Counted from the stretch's first letter, positions 1 to 8,427 are shown. The stretch: 53,080 nt of DNA from Oscillospiraceae bacterium (GCA_015069015.1 SVJK01000008.1:1-53080), one strand, 5' to 3'. Numbers and translations are program-made. Notes: generated by a model not told the origin, from the sequence alone.

Positions 1-85
1 ACAACTGCGTTGTCATTTCATGGCGAAGCCATTTCATGTGCCGAAAGGCACATTTCATTCGGTGAGTTTGCAAAACAAACTCACC
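1..85. repeat. Array of four short hairpins with a repeated ATTTCAT spacer
   Basis: Four consecutive inverted repeats are visible: ACAAC/GTTGT (1-13), ATGGC-GAA-GCCAT (20-32), ATGTGCC-GAAA-GGCACAT (36-53) and GGTGAGTTTG-CAAAA-CAAACTCACC (61-85). The heptamer ATTTCAT recurs between them at 15-21, 31-37 and 52-58. The stems differ in sequence while the spacer is kept, so this is a modular repeat and not one duplicated unit. It lies directly downstream of the leftward gene ending at 99 and runs off the window edge. The 10-bp last stem could also serve as a 3' end signal for that gene, although no strong T-run follows it on the minus strand. Confidence 0.75.
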
Positions 86-98
86 GCTAAACTCCAAT

Positions 99-920
99 TT
101 AAAGTTCCTGATCTCCAACTTTATCAAGCCAGTCTCTGAGCCAATATTCACCCGGGAAAGAAAGTCCCATAAGGCAGTTTGTTAAAAAGATTATACCGTC
201 AATTCTTCCTTCTTTAAGCCATTTGAGTCCCGTTTCACATTGCATCTCCATCATTTCAGGACTAACGGGGAGACCTGTTGTATAATCAAAAATATACATA
301 CCAAGAACTTTTCTTTTGTCTGGAAGAAGTTCTTCATATTCTTTGAAATTGGATTCAAGATTTACAATTTCTGAGGTTCTCATATTCCACACGGTGATTA
401 CGTCAATGGGATCATACATTGAGGCGGAATATTTTTTTGCATCCTTAACATAGCAGGTTGCCCAAAGCTCCATTGGTCTTGGAGCACGATCCAATTTTTC
501 ACGGATTGTTTTGAGTCTTTTTATGCAGTCTTCTTCTTTTGTTTCTTCTTTGCCGAACATATCATCAAGAAATCCACCAACAACATTTGGATATTTTCCG
601 GCAATATCGCAAATGAATTCTTCTTCGTTCCCGTGACGGAATCCACCGGAGCCTGTTATTGACCACAAAACTTTATCCATTCTGCAAAAACTTTCCATAT
701 AGCCATAGGCATCGGCTGAAAATGGAACAGGTTTTCCTGTGCGTGCAGATGTTACCATAAGCATATTCTTTAGTCCAAGCATTGCGGCACCTTCAGTTGG
801 TGTGATGGTGGAAATATTTCTCCATATGAATCCATCTTTACCAAAGGCAAAATCGTCATCGTGTGCCGGGCTTGCAAAAAGCCACATTTTATCTTTAACG
901 GTAATTTTTTTCTTTTCCAT
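99..920 (-). CDS. Uncharacterised protein, paralogue of the adjacent upstream gene
   Basis: This 273-aa protein has no signal peptide or membrane segment and should be cytoplasmic. It aligns along its whole length with the next gene upstream (942-1781). Shared blocks include AHDDD near the N-terminus, PVPFS, YMESFCRM, GFR, EEEFIC, KYPNV, a DDMF motif near residue 120, LWATCYVKD, MYDPIDV, KRKVLG, GLKWLKEGRI and EYWLRDW. The regular alternation of hydrophobic strands ending in acidic or polar residues suggests a TIM-barrel enzyme, possibly glycosidase-like; that is inference. The start has an AGGTGT ribosome binding site 8-10 bases upstream. It follows its paralogue by 21 bases and a GH20 gene beyond that, so the three probably form one operon. 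No named family was recognised. Confidence 0.8.
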   Translation of the reverse strand: MEKKKITVKDKMWLFASPAHDDDFAFGKDGFIWRNISTITPTEGAAMLGLKNMLMVTSARTGKPVPFSADAYGYMESFCRMDKVLWSITGSGGFRHGNEEEFICDIAGKYPNVVGGFLDDMFGKEETKEEDCIKRLKTIREKLDRAPRPMELWATCYVKDAKKYSASMYDPIDVITVWNMRTSEIVNLESNFKEYEELLPDKRKVLGMYIFDYTTGLPVSPEMMEMQCETGLKWLKEGRIDGIIFLTNCLMGLSFPGEYWLRDWLDKVGDQEL

Positions 921-941
921 AATGTTTACACCTCCGAAAAA

Positions 942-1781
942 TTAAAGTTCTTCATCCCCTACTTTGTCTATCCAGTCTCTGAGCCAGTATTCGCTTTCGA
1001 GTCCTATGCCCATAACGCAGTTTGTGAGGAAAACCATTCCTTCAATTCTTCCTTCTTTGAGCCACTTGAGACCTTTTTCGCATTGAATTTCCATAAGTTC
1101 TTTTGATACAGATGCACCTTTTTTGTAGTCATAGAGATAGATGCCGAGAACTTTTCGCTTTTGAGGAAGAAGTTTTTCGTAGGTCTGAATATCTTCTTCA
1201 AGTTTTGTTATATCATCTGTGTTCATATTCCATACAGCAATAACATCTATGGGATCATACATTTTTGCGCTGAATTTTTCAACGTCTTTAACGTAGCAAG
1301 TTGCCCAGAGTTCAAGAGGTCTTGAAGATTTATTGAGTTTATTTCTTATGTCAATAATTTTTTGTGTGAACTCTTCTTCTCTGCTGTCTGTTTTTCCGTC
1401 ACCGAAAAGATCATCACCAACAAACATATCATCAATATATGCGCCTGTGACATTGGGATATTTTTCGGCAAGTTCACAAATGAACTCTTCTTCTCTCATG
1501 CTTCTGAATCCACAGGAACCAACAACACTCCACAAAACATTTTTCATGCGGCAGAAACTTTCCATATAGCAATATGCCTCACTTGAAAAAGGGACAGGAT
1601 CGCCGTCTGATGATACCAAAATCATGTTTGGAACGCCAAGCATATGAGCGCCTTCTGCAGGTGATATTCTCGACCATGTATGTGTTCTGTTTCTACCGGG
1701 CACGCCAAAGTAGATATCATCATCATGTGCTCTGCTTCCAAAAAAATAGAACTTATCTCTTACTAATGTTTTTTCTTTCAT
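942..1781 (-). CDS. Uncharacterised protein, tandem paralogue of the downstream gene
   Basis: This 279-aa cytoplasmic protein is the second copy of the family found at 99-920. It keeps AHDDD, the SPAEGA/MLG block, PVPFS, YMESFCRM, GS-x-GFR, EEEFIC, KYPNV and the DDMF acidic pair, but has a few extra residues after DDMF (VGDDLFGDGKTD). The start follows an AGGAGGG ribosome binding site, and the gene begins 14 bases after the GH20 gene ends. Conservation of acidic and aromatic residues in both copies argues that both are active enzymes with related substrates. The operon context points to carbohydrate metabolism, but the reaction is unknown. Confidence 0.8.
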   Translation of the reverse strand: MKEKTLVRDKFYFFGSRAHDDDIYFGVPGRNRTHTWSRISPAEGAHMLGVPNMILVSSDGDPVPFSSEAYCYMESFCRMKNVLWSVVGSCGFRSMREEEFICELAEKYPNVTGAYIDDMFVGDDLFGDGKTDSREEEFTQKIIDIRNKLNKSSRPLELWATCYVKDVEKFSAKMYDPIDVIAVWNMNTDDITKLEEDIQTYEKLLPQKRKVLGIYLYDYKKGASVSKELMEIQCEKGLKWLKEGRIEGMVFLTNCVMGIGLESEYWLRDWIDKVGDEEL

Positions 1782-1795
1782 ATTACCCTCCTGAA

Positions 1796-3223
1796 TTAGT
1801 ATATTTCAACTGCACTTTCTTCTTTTTCATGCCAACCTGCTTTTTCAAAAATTCCCCCTGAGGGAGCAATTTTTCTCAGGATGTTAGCAACACTTGAAAG
1901 TCTGCTTTTTAAACTATTCATTTCACCACACCAGGACATATATGCTCCATTGATTACCATGCTGTATTTTTCGTGCAAAAGGTGCCATGTTGTTGCAAGG
2001 TAGCCAAAATGTTCTTTTGAACTTTCTCCGAGAGTTTCTATGTTCTTATTGATAAAGAACGGAGAGAGGAGAACATCAAATCCTTTGCTTTTAAAATAAT
2101 CTGCAGAAACAACAGGTGTTTCGAGCACTTCGTACTGCCAGTCTGCTATCACGAATTCCCTGCTTATATTTTCAATTGCCTTGCTTGTTTTTTCATCACC
2201 GAGACTTACATATTTTTCAGGATAATCTCCACTTTTCAGAAACATATCTCCCCACATGATGCATCTTATTGAGTCAGATGAAAGTTCTTCTTGAATCTCC
2301 GAAAGATATTTTGTAAAAAGTTCAGTCTTATCTTGCCTACGGCATTTTCTGCAGGTTGCAAGGGACTGTGCTTCGTCACATCCAATGTGAAAATATCCTG
2401 AATTTCCACAAAGTTCGATGAGTTCTTTCCTTATTTTACGCAAAAGTTCTTTCGTTTCAGGGTTAGATATGCACCATGTCCATCCGTCAGGCTCAAAAAG
2501 ATAATATTTTGAAGGGGCCTGATCAAGAACAACGTGTCTTCCGTGAATAGCACGGCTCTGACTTGCGTGACCAAGATGATTGAACATTGGAATGACTTTC
2601 ATTCCAAGGGCATTTGCATCTTTGATTATTGGTCTGATTTCATCTTTTGTATATGCAAAATCCCACGAAAGAGATTCCATAGCATCATATTTGAGCATTC
2701 CCCAGAATTCAAGTATGATATGCGAGTATTTTAAGAAGCCGGCAAGTCTGACTGTTTTTTTCAAAAATTCAAGAGTTGTTTCCGGGAAAACGCAAAGGTG
2801 AATTCCCCTGAATGATACTGATGGACTGTCTTTAATTTCGCCGCACACGATGAAGTGATTTTCATCTTCCGATTCGATTTCCTGCAAAAGTGTTACAAGT
2901 GCGTGAATAAGACCTTCAGAAGATTCATATGTAAGAACTGCTTTTTCGGGGCTGATTGCAATTTCATATTCCCATTCGTTTGATTCACAGTTTTGAAGAG
3001 ATATATTTTCATCTGAAGAAATTAGAACTGTATTTTTGAGAAGTGATGTCTCTTTTAATATAAGGTTACTTTCAGAATCTGAAAAGTTATGCCAGAGTTC
3101 CGAGATGAATTTCAATCCATCAACATTGTCATATGATTCATCATAAAAAAGATACATCTCTTTTTTTACTTCAAAATCTTTGTCAATATATTTGACATAT
3201 TTTGGTTTAGGATAAATATACAT
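1796..3223 (-). CDS. GH20 family beta-N-acetylhexosaminidase-like glycosidase
   Basis: This 475-aa protein has an N-terminal alpha/beta domain of about 130 residues followed by a GH20 barrel that opens at FRGIHL (near 138). The catalytic acidic pair of the family is visible as HIGCDEA (D283-E284), where the Glu is the general acid and the Asp assists the substrate acetamido group. There is no signal peptide, so it should act on imported oligosaccharides. A CxxC pair (CRKC near 291) sits just after the catalytic motif and could bind metal. The start ATG has GAGGAGG upstream. It is the first gene of a leftward operon with two unknown paralogues and is divergent from a dehydratase operon. The family is well supported; N-acetylglucosamine specificity is not proven. 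Confidence 0.85.
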   Translation of the reverse strand: MYIYPKPKYVKYIDKDFEVKKEMYLFYDESYDNVDGLKFISELWHNFSDSESNLILKETSLLKNTVLISSDENISLQNCESNEWEYEIAISPEKAVLTYESSEGLIHALVTLLQEIESEDENHFIVCGEIKDSPSVSFRGIHLCVFPETTLEFLKKTVRLAGFLKYSHIILEFWGMLKYDAMESLSWDFAYTKDEIRPIIKDANALGMKVIPMFNHLGHASQSRAIHGRHVVLDQAPSKYYLFEPDGWTWCISNPETKELLRKIRKELIELCGNSGYFHIGCDEAQSLATCRKCRRQDKTELFTKYLSEIQEELSSDSIRCIMWGDMFLKSGDYPEKYVSLGDEKTSKAIENISREFVIADWQYEVLETPVVSADYFKSKGFDVLLSPFFINKNIETLGESSKEHFGYLATTWHLLHEKYSMVINGAYMSWCGEMNSLKSRLSSVANILRKIAPSGGIFEKAGWHEKEESAVEIY

Positions 3224-3251
3224 AAAATCCTCCTCAATTTATATTGATTTA

Positions 3252-3280
3252 ATGATACGCCAAAACAAGTCCTGAGTCAA
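3252..3280 (-). promoter_or_regulatory. Promoter of the GH20 and paralogue operon
   Basis: Reading leftwards, TTGACT (3275-3280) and TATCAT (3252-3257) are separated by exactly 17 bases. The predicted start lies about 20 bases before the GH20 start codon. An inverted repeat, CTGAG (3272-3276) with CTCAG (3287-3291), overlaps the -35 box and is a possible operator. Confidence 0.6.
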
Positions 3281-3365
3281 TATTGTCTCAGCACAATTGT
3301 ACATTTGCACACACAAAAACGCAATCAATTTTTCGACACTGTTTTTAAGAATTTCAACACTATTA

Positions 3366-3394
3366 TTGACCGTTGTAATTTTCTCTGATATACT
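3366..3394 (+). promoter_or_regulatory. Promoter of the dehydratase, SDR and RraA operon
   Basis: TTGACC (3366-3371), a 17-base spacer and TATACT (3389-3394) lie about 115 bases before the ATG at 3510. The transcribed leader contains AATGATTG near 3421 and CAATCATT about 40 bases later, which can pair and are followed by a short T-run. It could be a weak attenuator. Confidence 0.65.
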
Positions 3395-3509
3395 GAAAAA
3401 AATTGAATCTGTAAAGATTTAATGATTGAGTTTATATTGTGTTTTTTATAAAAAACCAATCATTTTTATCTGTCATATTAAGCGAAAACAGATTTATTCG
3501 GAGGTTTTT

Positions 3510-4874
3510 ATGAATATCAAAGACTTAGTTTCACAAAACGTCAACACAAATTCATCACCATCAGACCTGAAAATTACTGACATACGCGTTGCAAATCTTA
3601 ACGGTGCACCAAAGCACTGTCCCCTTATCAAGGTTTATACAAATCAGGGTATTGTGGGATATGGCGAAGTGAGAGATGCTTCAAGTGCCACATATGCATT
3701 GATGCTAAAGTCAAGATTAATTGGTGAAAACCCCTGTAACGTTGACAAGATTTTCAGACGCATTAAGCAGTTTGGCGGTCCTTCCCGTCAGGGCGGCGGC
3801 GTATCAGGACTTGAAATTGCAATGTGGGACATTGCAGGAAAAGCTTGGGGAGTGCCTCTTTGGCAGATGCTTGGCGGAAAATTCAGGGACAAAGTGAGAG
3901 TGTATTGTGACACAGATGTTGATGGCAAACACACAGGAACTGATATGGGCAAAGCACTCAAAAAGAGAATGGAACAAGGGTTTACGTTTCTTAAAATGGA
4001 CCTTGGAATTGAACTTATGCTTGATGAACCGGGATGTTTAAATGCACCACTCGGTTTTTTGGAAGATATAAAAAAATATAATATGAAGGCAATCAATCAC
4101 CAGTCAGGTTCAATTGACAGGGAACTGATGCTCGGAAAAAACTACGAAATATTCACTATCCCCCATCATGCAACAGGAATACACCTTACACAAAAAGGAA
4201 TGGACTATCTTGAAAACTACGTCAAAGAAGTCCGAGATGTTATAGGTTACGAAGTACCTCTTGCAATTGACCATTTTGGTCACGTTGCGTTGGAAGATTG
4301 CATTATGTTTGCAAGAAGACTTGAAAAATACAACATTGCCTGGATGGAAGATGTTGCACCGTGGCAGTATACGAAACATTATGAAAAAATTGCAAAATCA
4401 TGCAATGTGCCGATTTGTACAGGTGAAGACATTTACCTTGCTGAAAATTTCGAACCGCTTTTATCCTGCGGTGGCGTTTCGGTGATTCATCCTGACATGC
4501 TGACCGTCGGCGGTGCTCTTGAAATGAAGAAACTTGGTGATATGTGCGACAAATATGGTGTTGCACTTGCAATACATATGGCAGAAAGTCCCGTTGCGTG
4601 CATGGCTGCAGTTCACACAGCGGCTGCAATTCAGAATGTTCTGGCAGTAGAATTCCATTCTGTTGATGTTCCTTGGTGGAACGACCTTGCAATCGGAATT
4701 GACAATCCGCTTTTCAAAGACGGATTTATTGATGTTCCCAACAAACCCGGTCTTGGAATTGACGAACTGAATGAAGACCTCATAAGAGAACACATTCACG
4801 AAAAGTATCCCGGCGTATTTGAACCTACAAATCAATGGGATGATGAATGGGCAAATGACAGAGAGTGGAGTTGA
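3510..4874 (+). CDS. Mandelate racemase/enolase superfamily acid-sugar dehydratase
   Basis: The 454-aa protein has the N-terminal capping domain and C-terminal barrel of the mandelate racemase/muconate lactonising group. Candidate catalytic residues include K162 in LKMD and metal ligands D254 (AIDHFGH), E280 (WMED) and E306 (CTGED). H356 and E359 in AIHMAESP lie at the end of a late strand. This pattern fits dehydration of a sugar acid to a 2-keto-3-deoxy acid. I chose ATG 3510, which follows GGAGG at 3500-3504, over an in-frame upstream start at 3426 that lacks a ribosome binding site and lies in the leader. An SDR gene follows after 5 bases and an RraA-like gene after that. Substrate unknown; rhamnonate, galactonate or gluconate-type acids are possibilities. 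Confidence 0.85.
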   Translation: MNIKDLVSQNVNTNSSPSDLKITDIRVANLNGAPKHCPLIKVYTNQGIVGYGEVRDASSATYALMLKSRLIGENPCNVDKIFRRIKQFGGPSRQGGGVSGLEIAMWDIAGKAWGVPLWQMLGGKFRDKVRVYCDTDVDGKHTGTDMGKALKKRMEQGFTFLKMDLGIELMLDEPGCLNAPLGFLEDIKKYNMKAINHQSGSIDRELMLGKNYEIFTIPHHATGIHLTQKGMDYLENYVKEVRDVIGYEVPLAIDHFGHVALEDCIMFARRLEKYNIAWMEDVAPWQYTKHYEKIAKSCNVPICTGEDIYLAENFEPLLSCGGVSVIHPDMLTVGGALEMKKLGDMCDKYGVALAIHMAESPVACMAAVHTAAAIQNVLAVEFHSVDVPWWNDLAIGIDNPLFKDGFIDVPNKPGLGIDELNEDLIREHIHEKYPGVFEPTNQWDDEWANDREWS

Positions 4875-4879
4875 TACAG

Positions 4880-5608
4880 ATGTTTGATTTGAGCGGAAAA
4901 ACTGCTGTTGTGACCGGTTCAACAAGAGGAATCGGATTTGATATTGCAAAAACTCTTGCAAAATGCGGAGCAAAAGTTTATATCACCGGTGTCAAAAGTG
5001 TGGATGAATGCAAAAGAGCAAGCGAACAAATTGAAAACTCTGTGCCAGTGATGGTAAATCTTCTTGAAAAAGATGAAATTGACAAATTGTATCAGACTAC
5101 GGGTGATGTTGATATTCTTGTACATAATGCGTCAATCCAGTACAAAAACAAGTGGAATGAGTTTTCGGAAGATGAATATGACATACAGTTTAACTGCAAT
5201 CTTAAGGCTACATATTATCTGATAAAAAAATATCACCCGGGAATGCAAAAAAAGAAATTCGGAAGAATTGTAACGTTAGGAAGTGTCAATCAATACAATC
5301 AGCACCCCGAACTTTCGCTATACGGTGTGACAAAAGCGGCACAGGCAAAACTCGTTAAAAATCTTGCTCCGATTTTTGCACCTGACGGAATAACAATTAA
5401 TAATGTTGCTCCCGGTGTTATATCGACTCTGAGAAACAAGGAAGTTTTGGATAATCCTGAAACAAGAAAAAAGATTATTGATGCCATTCCCTGCGGATTT
5501 ATCGGCGAGCCAAAAGACATAAGTCCTGCTGTACTTCTTCTTTGCTGTGAGGAAGGAAGATATATTACAGGAACGGAAATCCTCATTGACGGAGGAATGA
5601 GCCTTTAA
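4880..5608 (+). CDS. SDR family NAD(P)-dependent oxidoreductase
   Basis: This 242-aa protein is a classical short-chain dehydrogenase/reductase. It has the TGSTRGIG nucleotide-binding motif near residue 12, a catalytic Ser in LGSVNQ, the YGVTK (YxxxK) active site, and the C-terminal ITGTEILIDGGMSL signature. The ATG at 4880 is preferred because GTGGAG sits 9 bases upstream. An in-frame GTG at 4865 would overlap the dehydratase. Placement between an acid-sugar dehydratase and an RraA-like aldolase suggests it oxidises or reduces a keto-deoxy sugar acid, similar in role to KduD. That role is inferred from context. Confidence 0.85.
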   Translation: MFDLSGKTAVVTGSTRGIGFDIAKTLAKCGAKVYITGVKSVDECKRASEQIENSVPVMVNLLEKDEIDKLYQTTGDVDILVHNASIQYKNKWNEFSEDEYDIQFNCNLKATYYLIKKYHPGMQKKKFGRIVTLGSVNQYNQHPELSLYGVTKAAQAKLVKNLAPIFAPDGITINNVAPGVISTLRNKEVLDNPETRKKIIDAIPCGFIGEPKDISPAVLLLCCEEGRYITGTEILIDGGMSL

Positions 5609-5634
5609 AATATTAAGAAACCGAGGTTATGAAA

Positions 5635-6543
5635 ATGAATTTTAATGTTAGAGAAGAAATTATAAAACTTACTCCACAATGGAAAGGCGAAAGACTTCCC
5701 GACGGAAGACCGAAAGTTGACGAAAAGTATCTTAAGGCTTTAAAAACACTTACCCTTGAAGAAGTGTGGAAACCAATTTTTGTAAAAGGCTATGAAAGTC
5801 AGTTTGAAGGAAGACTTAAAACTCTTCATGATGACGGCAGAAAACTTATCGGAAGAGCGGTTACTGCAACATATTGCCCTTACAGACCTGATCTTGACGA
5901 AGTAACAAAAGAAATCGGAAGATCAGAAGGAAGAACAGGTACATACAATCAATGGGTTATAGACAACCTTATGGAATATGACGTTCCTGTTATTGATATG
6001 TATGACAAAGTGTACAAAGGTACATTCCTTGGCGGAAACCTTACAACTGCTCTTAAAAACAAAACCAAAAACGAAAATGGCGGAGCAGTTATATGGGGCG
6101 GCGTGAGAGACACAGAGCAAATGAAAAAGGTTGAAAACACTCAGGTTTATTTCAGAGGAATAGATCCTACACCCATAAGGGATTTCATTATGACTGCCTA
6201 CAACACCACCACAAGAATCGGAAATGCAGTATGCCTGCCGGGTGATGTTGTATTCGGTGCAGGTGGAGGCGTTCTTTTTATTCCCTCTCATCTTGTCGAA
6301 GAAGTTGTTGGCGGTGCTGCTAAAACACAGGTTAAGGATATGTTCGGATTTGAAATGATAAGTCAGAACAAGTTCACCACCGCGCAAATTGACAAAAATA
6401 CATGGTCAAAAGATATGCTCGACCTTTTGATGGAATTTATTGAGAATGATGACCGTGCAAAAGAGTTCAGAGGTCTTGACTGGAGTCAGGAATATGACTA
6501 TGCAATAAACGGAGATCCAACCGATACACAATCTGCTCTTTAA
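5635..6543 (+). CDS. RraA family aldolase/decarboxylase-like protein
   Basis: The protein (about 302 aa) carries the RraA-fold signature: GGNLTTALKN, followed by GGAVIWGGVRDTEQM. The family uses the Gly-rich loop and the RD pair to bind a divalent metal and a keto-acid. Relatives include 4-hydroxy-4-methyl-2-oxoglutarate aldolases with oxaloacetate decarboxylase activity, as well as RraA, the RNase E regulator. It is longer than typical RraA (about 160 aa), with an extra N-terminal segment of about 70 residues, which suggests a metabolic subfamily. ATG 5635 lies 8 bases after GAGG; ATG 5629 is too close to it. As third gene of the operon it may cleave the keto-deoxy acid made upstream. Confidence 0.8.
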   Translation: MNFNVREEIIKLTPQWKGERLPDGRPKVDEKYLKALKTLTLEEVWKPIFVKGYESQFEGRLKTLHDDGRKLIGRAVTATYCPYRPDLDEVTKEIGRSEGRTGTYNQWVIDNLMEYDVPVIDMYDKVYKGTFLGGNLTTALKNKTKNENGGAVIWGGVRDTEQMKKVENTQVYFRGIDPTPIRDFIMTAYNTTTRIGNAVCLPGDVVFGAGGGVLFIPSHLVEEVVGGAAKTQVKDMFGFEMISQNKFTTAQIDKNTWSKDMLDLLMEFIENDDRAKEFRGLDWSQEYDYAINGDPTDTQSAL

Positions 6544-6618
6544 TATGGTTTACATCATAGAATGTTTTTTAAAAAAACACCAAAGGCTGTTATTAAGAAA
6601 ATCGGAGGAATGATTTTG

Positions 6619-7398
6619 ATGTTGCTTAGCAAAAATTATCTTTCAATAAATCCAATTGCAGTTTTGGAAATAAACAGAAGCAAGTATGCAACAAGGGCTG
6701 ATGCTAGATCCTTCCATGCTCTTTCATACAGAATTATAGGCGATGCTGTTCTAAATGATTCTCACGGAAAAACCGTTGTGAAAACCGGTGATTTACTCTT
6801 TGTGCCGGCAAATCTTGATTATACAACACGAAATAATGAAGAAAACGTGATTGTTATACATTTTCTCTGTGACGGAAAAGTTTTTGACAGAATTATTAAG
6901 TTCACACCTAAAACTCCTTTATACTTTGAGAAAAAATTCAAGAAACTTTTACAGGTCTGGACAAAAAAGAATTTTGGTTATGAATATGAATGCATGGGAA
7001 TTATATACTCTATTCTTGCAATGATTGAAAAAGACAGTGCTGATTTTACTATTTTTGACAAACATAAAAAACTTTCAGAGGTTGTTGAATATATCGGTGA
7101 AAACTTTTCAAACCCCACTCTTTCTGTTGGGGAACTCGCATCAATGTGTCAGATGAGTGAAACTTTTTTCAGAAAAGTTTTTAAGGAAAACATGGGCATA
7201 TCACCGCTGAAATATATTAATAATCTGAGACTCAGGTCTGCTGTTGAACTTCTCAGTTCTGACTATTACAGCATATCTGAAATTTCAGAAAAAACAGGAT
7301 TTAACAGCGTGTATTATTTCAGCACATTCATAAAAAAAGAAACAGGTTTTTCTCCGAATGAATTAAGAAAGTATCCTGATAAATACAAAATAAAATAA
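6619..7398 (+). CDS. AraC family transcriptional regulator
   Basis: The 259-aa protein has an N-terminal cupin-like sensor domain (about 1-110). At the C-terminus is a double helix-turn-helix DNA-binding domain with typical AraC features: LASMCQMSETFFRKVFK, ISPLKYINNLRL and the second helix pair ISEKTGFNSVYYFSTFIKK. GGAGG at 6604-6608 is 10 bases from ATG 6619, whereas ATG 6610 is too near it and 6562 has no ribosome binding site. It follows the RraA-like gene on the same strand and probably senses a pathway sugar to control one or both divergent operons. Confidence 0.85.
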   Translation: MLLSKNYLSINPIAVLEINRSKYATRADARSFHALSYRIIGDAVLNDSHGKTVVKTGDLLFVPANLDYTTRNNEENVIVIHFLCDGKVFDRIIKFTPKTPLYFEKKFKKLLQVWTKKNFGYEYECMGIIYSILAMIEKDSADFTIFDKHKKLSEVVEYIGENFSNPTLSVGELASMCQMSETFFRKVFKENMGISPLKYINNLRLRSAVELLSSDYYSISEISEKTGFNSVYYFSTFIKKETGFSPNELRKYPDKYKIK

Positions 7399-7442
7399 TT
7401 TATAAAGAGTGTCATACAAAAAAATTCCATACAACATAAAGA

Positions 7443-7482
7443 GGCTACAGAAGTAACTGAAACTTCCGTAGCCTTATGTTTA
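7443..7482. terminator. Bidirectional terminator between the AraC gene and metA
   Basis: The arms GGCTAC-x-GAAGT and ACTTC-x-GTAGCC (7443-7473) form a stem between the convergent AraC and metA genes. The T-rich tail is weak on the plus strand (TTATGTTTAT). Confidence 0.65.
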
Positions 7483-7484
7483 TA

Positions 7485-8402
7485 TTATTTGATTTCATTA
7501 ATATCATATGGTGTTGTCTGATACACATAATAATTGAGCCAGTTTGAAAAAAGAAGATTTGCATGGGATCTCCAAGTTACAACAGGTGATTTTTCAGGAT
7601 TGTCATCCTTGAAATAATTGACGGGAATATCTATGGGTTTTCCTGCATCAATATCTCTGAAATACTCTTTTGAAAGAGTATCGGGATCATATTCAGAATG
7701 TCCTGTTACAAAAATCTGTTTTTTATCTTTACTTGCCGCTATGTAGAGTCCCGCTTCTTTTGATGTTGAAATTATTTTCAGTTCGGGTTCATTTTCTACA
7801 TCTTCAAGTTTTACATATGAATGTCTTGAATGAGGAACATAGAACACATCATCAAAACCTCTGACGAGCATTGTTCTTTTGCTTTTAACTTTGTGCGGAA
7901 AAACGCCAAAGAGTTTTTTGTCGTAGGAATGTTTTTTTATTCCGTAATGATAATAGAGTCCTGCCATTGCAGCCCAGCAAATGTGAAGTGTGCTTGTTAC
8001 ATTGGTTTTTGACCATTCCATTATCTCTTTTAGTTCGTCCCAGTAATCCACATCATCAAATTCAAGAAGTTCAACCGGTGCTCCGGTTATAATCATACCA
8101 TCATATTTGTTCCCTTTAATTGCCGAAAAATCTTTGTAAAACTCATTAATATGATCTTCAGATATATTTTTGGAACGGTGAGATGATGTGTGTACAAAAT
8201 CAATTTCCACCTGCAAAGGTGTATTTCCGAGAACCCTCGCAAGTTGAGTTTCAGTCACGATTTTTGTGGGCATAATATTTAAAATTGCAATTTTAAGAGG
8301 TCTGATGTCCTGCGTTAGCGCGCGGCGCTCTGTCATACAGAAAATGTTTTCACCTTTCAGTATACTGTTTGCAGGAAGATGTTCAGGAATTTTTATAGGC
8401 AT
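7485..8402 (-). CDS. metA: Homoserine O-acetyltransferase (MetA family)
   Basis: This 305-aa protein acylates L-homoserine in methionine biosynthesis in the cytoplasm. It is full length for MetA. The nucleophilic Cys is C142 in [12 protein letters not shown] and the N-terminal NIMPTK block is typical of the family. Residue 111 is Glu (GAPVELLEF). In characterised members this position separates acetyl-CoA users (Glu) from succinyl-CoA users (Gly), so acetyl transfer is predicted despite the family's common succinyltransferase label. An AGGAGG site precedes the start. It is 25 bases downstream of an AEC transporter gene and probably shares its promoter. No SAM riboswitch was seen upstream. Confidence 0.93.
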   Translation of the reverse strand: MPIKIPEHLPANSILKGENIFCMTERRALTQDIRPLKIAILNIMPTKIVTETQLARVLGNTPLQVEIDFVHTSSHRSKNISEDHINEFYKDFSAIKGNKYDGMIITGAPVELLEFDDVDYWDELKEIMEWSKTNVTSTLHICWAAMAGLYYHYGIKKHSYDKKLFGVFPHKVKSKRTMLVRGFDDVFYVPHSRHSYVKLEDVENEPELKIISTSKEAGLYIAASKDKKQIFVTGHSEYDPDTLSKEYFRDIDAGKPIDIPVNYFKDDNPEKSPVVTWRSHANLLFSNWLNYYVYQTTPYDINEIK

Positions 8403-8427
8403 TTTATATACCTCCTTTTGAAAGATA

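Noticed and set aside
1-85. CRISPR array
   Set aside because: The repeated unit is only 7 bases, stems differ and spacing is irregular and short; no cas genes are present.
3426-3509. N-terminal extension of the dehydratase from an upstream ATG
   Set aside because: The extension lies in the transcribed leader, has no ribosome binding site and adds unlikely residues; the GGAGG before 3510 decides the start.
4461-4973. 170-codon minus-strand frame over the dehydratase and SDR genes
   Set aside because: Composition is typical of a shadow frame (Phe, Asn, Ser and Cys rich) and no promoter or ribosome binding site is present.
5923-6387. 154-codon minus-strand frame inside the RraA-like gene
   Set aside because: It is antisense to a supported gene, with a Cys/Phe/His-rich shadow composition.
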